Translations under genes and position numbers: made by a program | The notes under the pieces: model-generated | Told to the model about the DNA's origin: nothing | Database searches by the model: none | What the model saw: only the letters and a program-made list of their open reading frames with translations | In this document: piece by piece, positions 51,986-63,044 of the stretch | How the letters are laid out: each line of letters starts with the position of its first letter | Position numbering within the stretch: position 1 is the first letter of the stretch | Assembly (NCBI RefSeq): GCF_018991925.1 | Contig: NW_024720711.1 | Coordinates: 2,465,971 to 2,529,970 of the forward strand | Reading direction: 5' to 3' | Source: Homarus americanus | Lineage: Eukaryota; Arthropoda; Malacostraca; Decapoda; Nephropidae | DNA: 64,000 bases

Positions 51986-52154
51986 TCACCAGGCACCAGT
52001 TGCCATAGTCTCAACACCATAATAATTTCAACATTTGCCATTTCATCTTATAATTTTGCCGGAAACATTCGTAACTCAAAACAAAATAGAACTTAAACAT
52101 CTGAACCCTTGATGTTTACCTTAGAGAATTGACACAAATGTTGCCAACTTGTCT

Positions 52155-52155
52155 G

Positions 52156-52197
<42 letters not shown>
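52155..52197. repeat. (CA)n microsatellite
   Basis: About 20 CA units. Confidence 0.95.
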
Positions 52198-52198
<1 letters not shown>

Positions 52199-52398
52199 GA
52201 CATCACATATTATTCTCATCAGGTAAGGGCAGTAATCAACGCCTCATTGATGAGGATGAATATTCAGTGGTACATGGATCACCTGTCAAATTCTCACATC
52301 CACCAGACGCCATGACCATCACTATTTCTATTTCACTTTTTGTTAAATTTGACAGGTGTTTTTGTCTTTGTTTTACTGAGGGTTTTCTCCTATTTATG

Positions 52399-52406
52399 TC
52401 TGTCTG

Positions 52407-52445
<39 letters not shown>

Positions 52446-52550
52446 TTTTTTTATTTTTGTCTTCTTCTCTCTCTCTCTCTTCTCTCTCTCTCTCTTCTTC
52501 TTCTCTCTCTCTTCTCTCTCTCTCTGGCAGCGGGTTCATACATCATCTCC
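52399..52550. repeat. (GTCT)n then CT-rich tract
   Basis: About ten TGTC units, then TTTTTTATTTTTG and CTCTCTTCTC words. Confidence 0.93.
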
Positions 52551-52592
52551 CCAGATCTGAGGTCGAGAGTTTTCCATATGGAATGGTTCCTT

Positions 52593-52597
52593 AGGTG

Positions 52598-52630
<33 letters not shown>

Positions 52631-52932
52631 GGATAGATGAGGAGGTAGAGGAGAGAGAAGATTGAGAGAAAGGGGGGAGAGAAGAGAAGGAGAAAGGGTG
52701 TATGAGAGAAGGGGAGAGAGAGAGGAGAAGAGGATTGAAAGAGAGAAATGGAGAAGAGTAAGGGAATGTCTCTATGCGTTTGTGTAGTGAGTGTCAGTGA
52801 AGGAGAGAAAGTGTGTTTGGGAGAGAGTAAAGAGAGAGACAGACAGACACACAGACAGACAGACACAGACAGAACAGACAGACACACAGACACACACAGA
52901 CAGACAGACACAGACAGACACAGACAGACAGA
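52593..52932. repeat. GA-rich then (CAGA)n tract
   Basis: GAGAGAGA and GAAGAGG words to 52740, then ACAGACAGACACAGAC at 52838-52930. With 52399-52550 this makes a coarse inverted pair: CTGT/CT-rich left, GA/CAGA-rich right. Confidence 0.9.
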
Positions 52933-52934
52933 GT

Positions 52935-53330
52935 AGTGTGTGTCTACGAGGTATAAATCTCTTCTTACACGAATTAAAATCAATTATTTATTTTTGTCAC
53001 GGAATAAAAAAAATATTTTACGTAATTTTCTTGGATTTTGCTAGTTTAGTAGTATTTTTTTTTAATATTTGTGAATTGAATAAATTATTTTTCTTAATAT
53101 GTTTTGTATTTATTTTAATTTGATGTTTTTGAGAATATAAATTACAGTACACTATTTTGTCACGATTTTTAGCATAATTAAAATTCCATTTGGTTATTTT
53201 TGGAGTTTGTGATTAATTTTGATTTTCATGACTAGAAATTTTAATACAGCCGATTGAAATGGCATCTAATTAATCCCCATTCCTTCTAAGTATTTGTTTG
53301 TCACTACTAGATCATTATATTCGTAATTTA
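52935..53330. other. AT-rich sequence, nothing recognised
   Basis: T-rich with short homopolymers. I see no exon or repeat. Confidence 0.5.
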
Positions 53331-53394
53331 TCCTTTCTCCAATTGGTTCCGACTCACCTGAATTATTGTCTAATCTTTTCTGCGTTTTCTAATC

Positions 53395-53720
53395 CCTCTC
53401 CAGTCATTCTTAAGCTTCCCTGGTCACTTTCCAATCATTCTGAAGTACACTGGTCACTTTCCAATCATTCTTAAGCTACCCTGGTCACTTTCCAATCATT
53501 CTTAAGCTACCCTGGTCACTTTCCAATCATTCTAAGGTACCTGATCACTTTCCAATCATTCTTAAGGTACACTGGTCACTTTCCAATCATTCTAAGGTAA
53601 TAATTGGCTTTCCAATCATTCTAAAAATTCTGGTCACTTTCCTTCCAATCATTCTTAAGGTACACTGGTCACTTTCCAATCATTCTTAAGGTACACTGGT
53701 CACTTTCCACTCATTCTTAT
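53395..53720. repeat. 36-bp minisatellite (TTTCCAATCATTCTTAAG)
   Basis: About nine units of TTTCCAATCATTCTTAAG plus GTACACTGGTCAC, each with a CCAATCA box. Variants AAGCTACCCTGG and AAGGTACACTGG. Confidence 0.94.
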
Positions 53721-53824
53721 TCTACCTGAGTCATTCTCCAACCCCTTGAGACGTTTCCTAGTTCATCTCCAATTTATTCCTAAGATGCCTTAATATCTGT
53801 CCAATCATCATCAACCTCCAGCAA

Positions 53825-54362
53825 CGATCTTTCTTCTCCTCCTCCCTCCTCTCCCTCCTCCCTCCCTCTCTCCTCCTGCCCTCCATCCCCTCCCTCCCTC
53901 CACTCTTCCTCCCCCCTTTCTCTCTCACTCTCCTCCTCCTCTCTCCCTCCTCCTCCTTTCCTCCTCTCTCTCACTTCCTCCTCCCCCTTCCTCCCCCTCC
54001 TCTCTCACTCTCCTCCTCCCTTCCTCCCTCCTTTCCTTCCTCTCCCTTCCTCCTCCTCCTCCTCCTCCCTCCCTGTTTCTCCCTCCATCCACCTCTCTCA
54101 CTCCCTCTCCTTTCTCTCTACCTCCCTGCCTCCTCACTTCACCCCCCCCTTCCTCTCCTCTTCTTTGTCCTCCTCTCCTCTTTCCCTCCTTATCCTCTTT
54201 CAGCCTCCCTCTCCACTCTACCCCTTCCTTCCTTTCTTCCTGTCCTCTCTTCCTCCTCCATCCTACCCCTCTTCCTATCCTCCTCACTTTTCCTCTCCTC
54301 ACCTTTCTTCCTTCCCCACTCCTTTCTTTCCTCCCCACTTTTCCTCCTCCTGCTCCTCCTCC
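53825..54362. repeat. Pyrimidine-rich CCTCCT tract
   Basis: About 540 bases dominated by CTCCTC and TTCCTC words. Arg/Glu/Gly frames on the minus strand are compositional. Confidence 0.92.
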
Positions 54363-54379
54363 TCTCTGCTAATCATCAT

Positions 54380-54815
54380 CCCTAACCAATCTTCCCGGGC
54401 CTAACAAGACTCAGGTTCAATATATCTAATCTCCTGCTATGTCGGCCTTGCACGTCACTCATCCCAATTATCCATTTCTTCTTCAGTTCCTCCTTCGTGA
54501 GTGATGGCAATATTCAGACAAGATGTTTCTCGGTTTTATTTGTTTCTTGTTTTAGTTGTTTATTGATTTGTGTTCGTTTATTTTATTTTTTCGTTGTCTT
54601 TAAATATTTTTTTCTTTTTCATTTCTTTGTTTTTATTTTGTTTATTGATTGTTCTTGTTTTTCTTGTTTATTCGTTATATCTCATGTGTTCTTCGTTTGT
54701 TTTATTCCTTTTGTTTATTAAATTCTTTATGAAGGATGTATAAATTTACCTTTGTATTTCCCTGTGTCTCTGTCTCTCTGTCAAAAACTAAAAACAAAAA
54801 AACAGACACTTACTA
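54380..54815. other. No gene recognised; TTTG/TTTA-rich
   Basis: 54535-54720 is a degenerate TTGTTTATT-rich stretch. Its Phe-rich frame is not supported as a gene. Confidence 0.5.
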
Positions 54816-54819
54816 ATTT

Positions 54820-54820
54820 C

Positions 54821-54864
<44 letters not shown>
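54820..54864. repeat. (CA)n microsatellite
   Basis: About 22 CA units. Confidence 0.95.
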
Positions 54865-54868
<4 letters not shown>

Positions 54869-54964
54869 AAAACACTCTCTCTTCCTCACGCTCTTTTATC
54901 TTAAGCAACAACAGCAACACTCAAACACATACCTCAGTAATTAAGGTAATATTTCCCCCCACAG

Positions 54965-55031
54965 GTTCAGTGAGGAAGGTGAGACGAGTGAGAGAGGTCA
55001 ACTTCAAGTATTAACTCTGGCATACCACAAG
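54965..55031 (+). CDS. Candidate 67-nt internal exon (unrecognised protein)
   Basis: A strong acceptor (AATATTTCCCCCCACAG|GTTC) and a consensus donor (CACAAG|GTGAGAG) bracket 67 bases. One frame is open from phase 1 to phase 0 and reads FSEEGETSERGQLQVLTLAY then HK. The other two have stops. The sequence is not low-complexity, unlike its surroundings. No partner exon is identifiable in the window and I do not recognise the peptide. Confidence 0.4.
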
Positions 55032-55204
55032 GTGAGAGTCCCTTCTTGTGTGTGTGTGTGTGTATAGTGTCATTGTGGCGTTAGTGGCGTGTATTACCGA
55101 CAAGTGTTGCGTGGGTACAGGTGCTCAGGTAACACGAGGTGAATGACGCTCGTTCTTCAAGTCAGCCGATTTCTTTCACTGCTGCGTCACGATATATCAC
55201 TACC

Positions 55205-55385
55205 TACCTCATCCTCTCCCCTCTCATCTCTTCTCCTCTTCTCACTCTCACTCCACACTCCCCTTTCCCCCTCCCTCCTTCTTCCCCTCTCCCCTCCTTC
55301 CCCCCTCCCGCCTTCCCCTTCCCCACTACCCCACTACCCCTTACCTTCCACCCTCCCCCTCTCCTCCTTCCCCCCTCCCCTTAAC
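55205..55385. repeat. Pyrimidine-rich CCCTTCC tract
   Basis: CTCCCC and CCTTCC words with short CCACTACC inserts. Confidence 0.9.
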
Positions 55386-55504
55386 TTAACTCAGGTATCC
55401 ATCTTCTGTGAGGCAAAATAAAAAAAATGTGTATTTGTAAAAAATATCTGCGAAACAAGTCAAAAATTTTCTTACTAAAAAAATCTTCGAGTTTAGTTTG
55501 TTTT

Positions 55505-55600
55505 AAGTTTGATTTATTTTGGTGATGGGTTAAGTTAAGAGTTGGTTAGGTTACGTTTGGTTTTCTTGGATTAGGTTGGGTTAGGTTAGGTTTGGGTACG
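55505..55600. repeat. Short degenerate (TTAGG)n
   Basis: GGTTAGGTTACG and GATTAGGTTGGGTTAGGTTAGG words, TTAGG-oriented. Confidence 0.8.
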
Positions 55601-55647
55601 ATACCATTAAAACTAAGTTCAGTATCATAAACGTTGGTGGTCGGTGT

Positions 55648-55866
55648 GTTTCGTGACCTTGGTGAGATATTTCGTGACCTTGGTGAGATATTTCGTGACC
55701 TTAGTGAGATATTTCGTAATCTTGATGATATATTTCGTGACCTTGATGATATATTTCGTGACCTTGGTGATATATTTCGTGACCTTGGTGAGATATTTCG
55801 TGACCTTGATGATATATTTCGTGACCTTGACATATTTCGTGACCTTGGTGAGATATTTCGTGAGTC
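55648..55866. repeat. 21-bp minisatellite (TTCGTGACCTTGGTGAGATA)
   Basis: About ten and a half units; GGTGAGATAT alternates with GATGATATAT. A 21-bp unit keeps one frame, giving FRDLGEI heptads. No start or surrounding gene structure supports coding. Confidence 0.95.
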
Positions 55867-55919
55867 CAGCGAGTGTTGCCGCTCACCGTCCACAAGTATC
55901 GACCAACTGCGTCATAGAT

Positions 55920-56185
55920 ACAAGGACACACTGACGGACACACTGACGGACACACTGACGGACGCAATCTGACGGGACACACTGGGATGGGACGGGACAA
56001 TTGAAGGACACATTGACGGATTACACTGATGGACATACACGGCCTACTGAAGGACAAATTGATTGAACACATTGACGGGACAATGGATTTGACACACTGA
56101 AGGACACACTGACGGACAAATTGACGGACACACTGACACATTGACGGGACATACTGATTGATTACACTGACGGACACACTAACAG
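55920..56185. repeat. 12-bp-type minisatellite (GACGGACACACT)
   Basis: About eighteen units, perfect at the left end and diverging to the right (GATTACACTGAT, GACAAATTGACG). Confidence 0.9.
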
Positions 56186-56204
56186 ATAAGTCATTATTAA
56201 ACAC

Positions 56205-57640
56205 TGCTGTAGGGAAGGTGGGGTGGAGCCAGGGAGATTGAGGAAGAAGAAGAGGAGGGAAGAGGAGGGTGGGGAGGGAAAGAAGAGGGAGGAGAAGAGA
56301 GAGGGAGTGGGAGGAAGAAGAAAGAAGAGGGAGGAGAGGAAAGAACAAAGGGGTGTGAGGGAGAGGGAGGGAGAAAAAGTGTGAGAGAGAGGGGGAGAAA
56401 GGAAGAAACGCCAGGGGAGAGAGTTAGGAAGGAAAGGAAGGAATGAAGGGGAAGGAGGCAGGGGAGAGGGAGGTTCAACAAGATAGGCCAGGAGAATAGA
56501 TGGTGAGAGATGGATCAGAGATGTTTAGAAGAAGGGGGTGAGTGGGAGGGAGAAGAGAGAGGGTGGGAGGAGGAGGAAGAGAGGGAGGGGAGGGAGAGAA
56601 GAGAGGAGGTGTGGAGGGAGGTGGGGAGGTTATAGGGAAAAGAGTGAGGAGGTGAGGTAGAGGGAAGAGGAGAAGAGGGAGTAGAGGAGGTAGGGGAGGT
56701 GAGGGAAGGGAGGGAGAGGAGAGGGGAGGTGAGGAAGAGAGGAGAGAAAGAAGAGGGAGGGTGGGGGGGAAGAGAGGGAAGAGGAGAGTGGGGAGGGAGG
56801 AGGGGAGGAGGGGGAGAGGAGGTGAGGAAGAGGGAGGAGGAGGTAGAGGAGGTGAGGGAAGAGGGAGCAGAGGGAAGAGGAGAGAGAGGGAGGTAGAGGT
56901 GGAGGGTGGGGAGAGGTGAGGAGGGAGGGAGGGGAAGTGGGGAGAGGAGAAGAGGGGAGGTGAGGGAAGAGGAGAAGAGGGGAGGTAGAGAAGGTGAGGG
57001 AAGAGGGAGAAGAGGGAGGTGGAGGAGGTGGAGAAGAGGAGAAGGAGGGAGGTGGAGGAAAGAGGAGAAGAGGGAGGTGGAGGAGATGGAGGGAAGAGGA
57101 GAAGAGAGAGGTGAAGGAGGTGAGGGAAGAGGAGAAGGAAGATGTATAAGCGAAGAATAAAAAAAATGGCGAAGAGGAGGAGGAGGAAGAGGACGAAGGG
57201 AAGGAAGCAGAGGTGGAGAAAGAAGAAGAGGGAGAAGAAGGAAAATGAGGAGGGGAAGGAAGAGATAGAGGAGAGAGGAGTAGAAGAAGAAAAGAATGGA
57301 GACGAAGGAAAGGAAGAAGAGGAGGAGAGAAAATAAGAAGAGATGGAGAGGATGGGAATAAGTGAGATGAGAACGAAGATGGAAGAGACAGAAGAAGAAG
57401 AAACGATGAAGAAAAGAGGAGGCCGATAAGGAGGAGGAGGAGAAAGAAGAAGAGAGGAAGAAGGAACAGGAAGAGGAGGAGGAAAAAGAAGAGAGAATGA
57501 AGAGAAAGAAGAAGAGAGGAGGATGAGAAAGGGGAGGAGGAAGAAGAAGAAAGGGGAAAAGAAGAAGAAGGAGAAGAGGATGAAAAAGAGGAGGATGAGA
57601 ACGAGGACAAAGGAAGGAATAAGGAAATAGAAGGAAAATT
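56205..57640. repeat. 1.4-kb purine-rich tract (GGAGG/GAAGAGG)
   Basis: The plus strand is almost only A and G. Between 56600 and 57130 a loose unit GAGGTGAGGGAAGAGGAG recurs. This is the longest polypurine run in the window. Ser/Leu/Pro frames on the minus strand are compositional. Confidence 0.93.
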
Positions 57641-57852
57641 AAGTCTCATTAATGTCAATTCTCTTACACATCAGTTCACTAAATGCTCCATCAGAGAGAA
57701 TTTGTAACAAGTCCTTCAATATATTTTATTTTGCGACCAATATAATTTATGTATCGTCAGAAAAAATATGAAACATTAAATAGACAAGAGTAATTATCTA
57801 TATATTACTACATTAACTTGTTCTTTAAATAAATACTAATAATAGACTCATA

Positions 57853-57902
57853 ATAATAATAATAATAATAATAATAATAGACTCATAATAATAGTAATAG
57901 AC

Positions 57903-57953
<51 letters not shown>

Positions 57954-58078
57954 AAATAATTAATAATAATAATAATAATACTCATAGTAATAATAATAAT
58001 AGACTAATCATAATAATAATAGACTAACAATAATAATACTCATGATAATAATAATAATAATGGACTAATAATAATAAA
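57853..58078. repeat. (AAT)n compound microsatellite
   Basis: AAT runs are separated by the recurring words AGACT(C/A)ATAATAAT and ACTCATAGT. Confidence 0.94.
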
Positions 58079-58690
58079 GAAAACGTTAACAAAACTAAAG
58101 GGCAAACTTTAAAATAACCACAATAAACCCGACTGCAGCTTCTCATTACAAGTTGACGGATGGATACAAAAAAAAAAACTTGGTGTCTCGTGTAAGAGCG
58201 ATTTATTACAGGCTGGTAAATTAGGTAAAAATTGAAAAAAAATTCCTCCCCCACTTGTCAGGGAGGAGAGGGTGCTTAACTATGTCAGGGTGAAGGGGGT
58301 AATTAAGGCCAATTGTTAATCACGTCTCACCAGCTAGTCCGCAGTAATTGTAAAGGACTGATGCCTTGTTTGGGATGGTGTTTAACTATGCAATTTTAAC
58401 TTGTATTGTACTATTTATGATGGATTTAGTTAATTTGGATAACATTTCAAGATACGACACGACAGATGCAATAGATGGCTGAGGGTTCTTAACAATGTCG
58501 TGTCTCAATGGATGTCTTGCGATGATCTGCTCCAGTCGGCTCAGTCAATACTAATCCTAACCAACACATTCAGTCACTTACTAAGGAAATCCAATTGGTA
58601 TATCGTCTTAAGCTCCGCCCACCAGATGCAATTTGTACAAGTTGATTGGCTGTTGGTTGCCAAGTTGAACAGTACAACTTAATAAACATA
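58079..58690. other. No gene recognised
   Basis: Mixed sequence. ATTGG boxes appear at about 58592 (inverted) and 58643. A 60-codon frame at 58500 has no domain. Confidence 0.5.
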
Positions 58691-58697
58691 TTTACTG

Positions 58698-58699
<2 letters not shown>

Positions 58700-58771
<72 letters not shown>
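58700..58771. repeat. (GT)n microsatellite, interrupted
   Basis: About 34 GT units with one GACC interruption. Confidence 0.96.
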
Positions 58772-58773
<2 letters not shown>

Positions 58774-58963
58774 ATAACGTAATAGATAAACCCAAACATA
58801 TTATCGCCGCTAATTTTCACACAAAATTTAATAACTTTATTAATTACTAGTTTAGGAAAATTCCACCTCATTATAATATCACTCGTATATCATCTGGTCT
58901 TATTTTAATTATAACTGTATATTAACTTAATACGTAGTTCCCTCTTGTTCAACGTTATATAAA

Positions 58964-58994
58964 AACACACACACACACAACACACACACACACA

Positions 58995-59051
<57 letters not shown>
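58964..59051. repeat. (CA)n microsatellite, interrupted
   Basis: About 42 CA units. With 58700-58771 it forms an inverted GT/CA pair about 190 bases apart. Confidence 0.96.
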
Positions 59052-59400
59052 TTACATTCTCACATACATACACTCACTGCACGCGCTATGCCTCCACATA
59101 TCTCTCTCTCTCTCTCCACACACACCTAGTCTAACTACATATCCAAAACACACATCATATCATATTTCTTTAATCACCTCACGTTCTACATATTACCTCA
59201 ACATTATGTATTCTCTCCACATATACATAAAACATAATATACATAGTTACTTTTCCTTTATCTATATGTAAGTCGTGTATGTATTGTAATGAACGTAATA
59301 CTGATTTAGTGAAGTTATTTATTGAATCTGTTATAAAAGAAGCCTTGTTACTCCCCCACTATTTCCAGGTTGATATGAAGGTAGGTAATGTAGTCCATGT
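59052..59400. other. No gene recognised
   Basis: ACATAT-rich sequence and a short CT run at 59100-59115. Confidence 0.5.
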
Positions 59401-59407
59401 ACTGCTG

Positions 59408-59564
59408 GGTCTGTCTGTCTGTCTGTCTTTCTGTCTGTGCCTTTATGTGTGTTTGTGTGTCTAGCCTGTCTGTTTGTCTATCTGTGCGCCCGTCCATGTG
59501 TGTCCGTCTGTCTATATGTCTGTACCCTTTTCTGTTTGTCTATTTGTAAGTCTATCTGCTTGTA

Positions 59565-59596
<32 letters not shown>

Positions 59597-59598
59597 AA
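59408..59598. repeat. CTGT-rich degenerate tract ending in (GT)n
   Basis: GTCTGTCTGTCT words become irregular (CTATCTGTGC), followed by 13 GT units at 59570-59595. Confidence 0.88.
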
Positions 59599-59884
59599 AG
59601 GTTAACTCACATGGTGTACACACTCCCACACGGTGTCAGCTCTAATCCTGTCCAAATCCTGACAATATACAAATCCTAAAACAAATTTTGTAACTAAATT
59701 TATAAATGTTCGCTATTCACAAATAAATACATTATAACAATATAACATCAAGACCTTAAGCACAGTAATACTTCATAACATCAAACTTGGTAGTGGTGGG
59801 AGCGAGTCACCCTTGGGGACCCTTCACACATGTTGGTGTGGTCGTGTTGTAGCTGTTATGTCTATCATATTCTTAACCTGATTT

Positions 59885-60113
59885 AACCCAGCTCAGTATA
59901 ACCTAACTTAACCCAGTTCAGTATAACCTAACCTAACCTAACCTAACCCAGTTCAGTATAACAAAACCTAACCTAACCTAACCCAGTTCAGTATAACCTA
60001 ACCTAACCTAACCTAACCCAGTTCAGTATAACCTAACCTAACCTAACCCAGCTCAATAAAACCTAACCTAACTTAACTTAACCTAACCTAACTTACCTTA
60101 ACTTATGGTACAT
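59885..60113. repeat. (CCTAA)n-derived higher-order repeat
   Basis: Six superunits of CCCAGTTCAGTATAACCTAA plus AACCT units, about 30-38 bases each. CCTAA-oriented. Confidence 0.92.
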
Positions 60114-60189
60114 TACTACCGTAGCAACCAGTTTGTTTGTCTGAGCTGCCATGGTTTCAAATGTCCCTCGCAGGGTATGAAAATATTTC

Positions 60190-60320
60190 ACCCTGGCCAC
60201 CACACACACACTGGCATCACACCATGGCCACCACACCCTGGGCACCACACACACTGGTATCACACCACGACCACCACACCCTAGGCACCACACCCTGGCC
60301 ACCACCATCAGATAACTTCA
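60190..60320. repeat. ACCACACCCTGGGCACCACA repeat
   Basis: About seven units of 15-24 bases around CACCACACC(C)TGG. Confidence 0.85.
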
Positions 60321-60384
60321 GCCACACGCCACCATACACCTCACAGCTTCCCCTCCCCCACCTCTTGAACTGAGATATCCATCT

Positions 60385-61130
60385 TCCTCTATTGAAGATT
60401 CTCTCTCCCCCCCTCCTTCCTCTCCTCTCCTTCCTCCTCCCTTTCTCTCTCTCTTTATCCTCCTCCTCTCTCTCCTTCCTCTTCCTCCTCTTCCTCTCCT
60501 TTCTCTCTTCCTCCTCCTCCTCCTCCTCTAGGTAGTCTCGCCACTTATACTTTTCAACATTCGTTTTTATTAACCCAAGATGGTGTAGCCCTCCCTCCCT
60601 CCTACCCACCTTCCTTCTCCCTCCTTATCTTCATGTTCTCCTCTCCTCTCCATCTTTTCAAAACCCCATTTCTTTCTCCTCTTCTTCCTTCCTCCCTCTC
60701 CTCGCTCTTTCCCTCCCTCTCCTCCTTTCCTTTCTCTTTCATTTCTTCCGTTTCTTCCACCTCCACCATTTTCTCTTTCTCCTCCTCCTCCTTTATAGTT
60801 TCCTCTTCCTCTTCACTCCCCTTTTCCCTCCTCCTTTTTTCCATATATTCACCTTCCTTTCTTCTTCCTCCCCTTCTCCTTCTACCACTCACTCCTATTC
60901 TTCCTCTTTCTCCCTCCCTCTCGCATTAATTCCTCTTCCTCCTCCTCCTCTTTCCTCCCTCCCTCTCGCATTAATTCATCTTCCTCCTCCTCCTTCCTCC
61001 CTCTCTCTCGCACCAACTCCTCTTCCTTCTCCTCTTTCCTCCCTCTCTCGCGTGTTCTCCTCTCCCCCCTCCTCTTTCTTCCCTCTCCTGCGTCATCTCC
61101 TCTCCCCCTCCTCTTTCCACTGTTCCTTCC
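60385..61130. repeat. Pyrimidine-rich domain, left arm of a coarse inverted repeat
   Basis: CTCCTC and TTCCTC words. Near 60905-61090 a roughly 55-bp unit CTCCCTCTCGCATTAATTC plus CTCTTCCTCCTCCTC recurs four to five times. The 70-base core at 60525-60600 is copied in inverse orientation at 62455-62535. Confidence 0.9.
60525..60600. repeat. Inverted repeat core, left copy
   Basis: CTCTAGGTAGTCTCGCCACT, TTTTCAACATTC and AAGATGGTGTAGCCCTCC in order. Matches the reverse complement of 62455-62535 with about four substitutions over 70 bases. Confidence 0.92.
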
Positions 61131-61164
61131 CTTCATTCCTTCGTGCGAAAGATTATTTAATACC

Positions 61165-61335
61165 CAACTGCACTTAACTTAATCCACCTTAACCTAACGT
61201 GACTTCACATACCTTAACCTAGCCTAACCTAACCTAACCGAACCTAACTTAAGCTCACCTGACTCAACTTTCCCTAAGCTAATTTAACTTAACTTAAACT
61301 AACCTAACCTAACTAAACCTAACCTAAAATAACCT
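61165..61335. repeat. Degenerate interstitial (CCTAA)n
   Basis: AACCTAACCTAACCGAACCT and AACTTAAGCTCACC words, CCTAA-oriented. Confidence 0.88.
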
Positions 61336-61610
61336 TATAATCTTTAAATAAATGTAAAAAAAAGTGTTAACATAAATTTATCAAAACAAAAGATTCTTCT
61401 AAAAACTTAACAGTAAAACATTTCTCTAAAATTATTCTAATCAATTTAATTCGATACAATATTTTCACTACTGTTCGAACATTATAAATACACTTCAAAA
61501 ATTTAGAAGGTATTTTTATAGAGGTTTATACTGATATATTCAACTCGGTGAAGTAATCCAGGTGTGATGTTGACCTGACCCTTACACCTGTTGTATTGTA
61601 TCCAGGTGAT
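61336..61610. other. AT-rich sequence, nothing recognised
   Basis: AAAT-rich, with no exon or repeat unit that I can define. Confidence 0.5.
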
Positions 61611-61614
61611 ATTG

Positions 61615-62160
61615 TGGGTGATGGAGGGAGGTGGAGGGGTGATGGAGGGAGGTGATGGAGGGAGGTGGAGGGGTGATGGAGGGAGGTGGAGGGGTGATGG
61701 AGGGAGAGGGGTGGATGGAGGGCGGGGAGGGTGATGGGAGGGAAGTGGAGGGGGTGATGAGGGGAGGTAGAGGGGTGATGGAGGGAGGGAGGGTGATGGA
61801 GGAGGTGGAGGGAGGTGGAGGGGTGATGGAGGAGGTGGGGGTGATGGAGGGAGGTGGAGGGGTGATGGAGGGAGGTGGAGGGGTGATGGAGGGAGGTGGA
61901 GGGGTGATGGAGGGAGTGATGGAGGGAGGTAGAGGGGATGGAGGGAGTGGAGGGGTGATGGAGGGAGGTGGAGGGAGGGGAGGGGTGATGGAGGGAGGTG
62001 GAGGGAGGTGGAGGGGTGATGGAGGGAGTGATGGAGGGGTGATGGAGGGAGGTGGAGGGGTGATGGAGGGAGGTGGAGGGGTGATGGAGGGAGGTGGAGA
62101 TGGAGGGAGGTGGAGGGGTGATGGAAGGGGCGGAGGGGGGATGGAGGGGGTGAAAGAGGA
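61615..62160. repeat. 21-bp minisatellite (GGTGATGGAGGGAGGTGGAG)
   Basis: About 26 units, some shortened to GGTGGAGGGA. In one frame it gives GVMEGGG heptads and on the other strand HHPSTSL. The 21-bp period and absence of stops explain the long frames. Confidence 0.95.
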
Positions 62161-62720
62161 ATGGTAATGTGGAGGAAAGGAGTGAGTGGGATGGAGGGAG
62201 GAGAGTAGCATGAAGGGAGGGTAGCGTGGAGGGAAGGAGGTGGGGAGAGTGAGTGGGGTGGGAGAGGGAGAGAAAGGAATGGAGATAAGGAGTGATGGAG
62301 AGATAGAGGGCAGTCAAGATGAGTGGTTGTAATGTTTGGAGAGGGAGAGAGAGGGAAGGAGGGAGGAGGGAGGAGAGAAAGAGATACTTGAGTTTTAGAT
62401 AGATAGAAGTGTGAATAAGGGAGAAAGGGAGAGAGAGGAGAGGGAGGGAGGGAGGAGGGAGGGCTACACCATCTTTGGTTAATAAAAAAGAATGTTGAAA
62501 AATATAAGTGACGAGACTACCTAGAGGAGGGAGGAAGAGGAGGATGGAGGAAGAGGAGGAAGGAGAAAAGGAGAGGAAGAGGAGGAAGGGAGAAAGAAGA
62601 GGAGGAGGAAAAAAGAGAAAAGAGGAGGAGGAGGAAGAGAGAGAGAAAAGGAGGAGAAAGGGGAGGAGAGGAAGATGAAAGAGGAGAAAGAGAGAGAGAA
62701 AAGTGCAGGGAGAAAAGGGC
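62161..62720. repeat. Purine-rich domain, right arm of the coarse inverted repeat
   Basis: GGAGGAAGAGG and GAGAGAG words on plus, mirroring the pyrimidine arm at 60385-61130. Confidence 0.9.
62455..62535. repeat. Inverted repeat core, right copy
   Basis: GGGCTACACCATCTTTGGTT, GAATGTTGAAAAATATAAGT and GACGAGACTACCTAGAG; reverse complement of the 60525-60600 core. Confidence 0.92.
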
Positions 62721-62758
62721 GAGACGAAGAAGATAAAATGTAATGAAAGAATGGAAAT

Positions 62759-62760
<2 letters not shown>

Positions 62761-62825
<65 letters not shown>
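62761..62825. repeat. (CA)n microsatellite
   Basis: About 32 CA units. Confidence 0.97.
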
Positions 62826-62828
<3 letters not shown>

Positions 62829-62979
62829 ATAATGGCGCACATAACTTTTATTAATGTCGTTGTCAGTCAAGTTGTTTCCATTATTTTCTTAGTACATTAT
62901 TTTCCAACATTTTTCCTCATGAACGTTTGTGGTCCAACTTCTTCCTGAGGTGTGTGTGCGTGCATGTGTGTGTGGGGGG

Positions 62980-63044
62980 GATACATACATACATACATAC
63001 ATACATACATACATACATACATACATACATACATACATACATAC
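62980..63044. repeat. (CATA)n microsatellite
   Basis: About 16 perfect CATA units. Confidence 0.97.

Noticed and set aside
55634..55972. Heptad-repeat coiled-coil protein (FRDLGEI repeats)
   Set aside because: It arises from a 21-bp minisatellite. The other plus frame is also open, and there is no exon structure around it.
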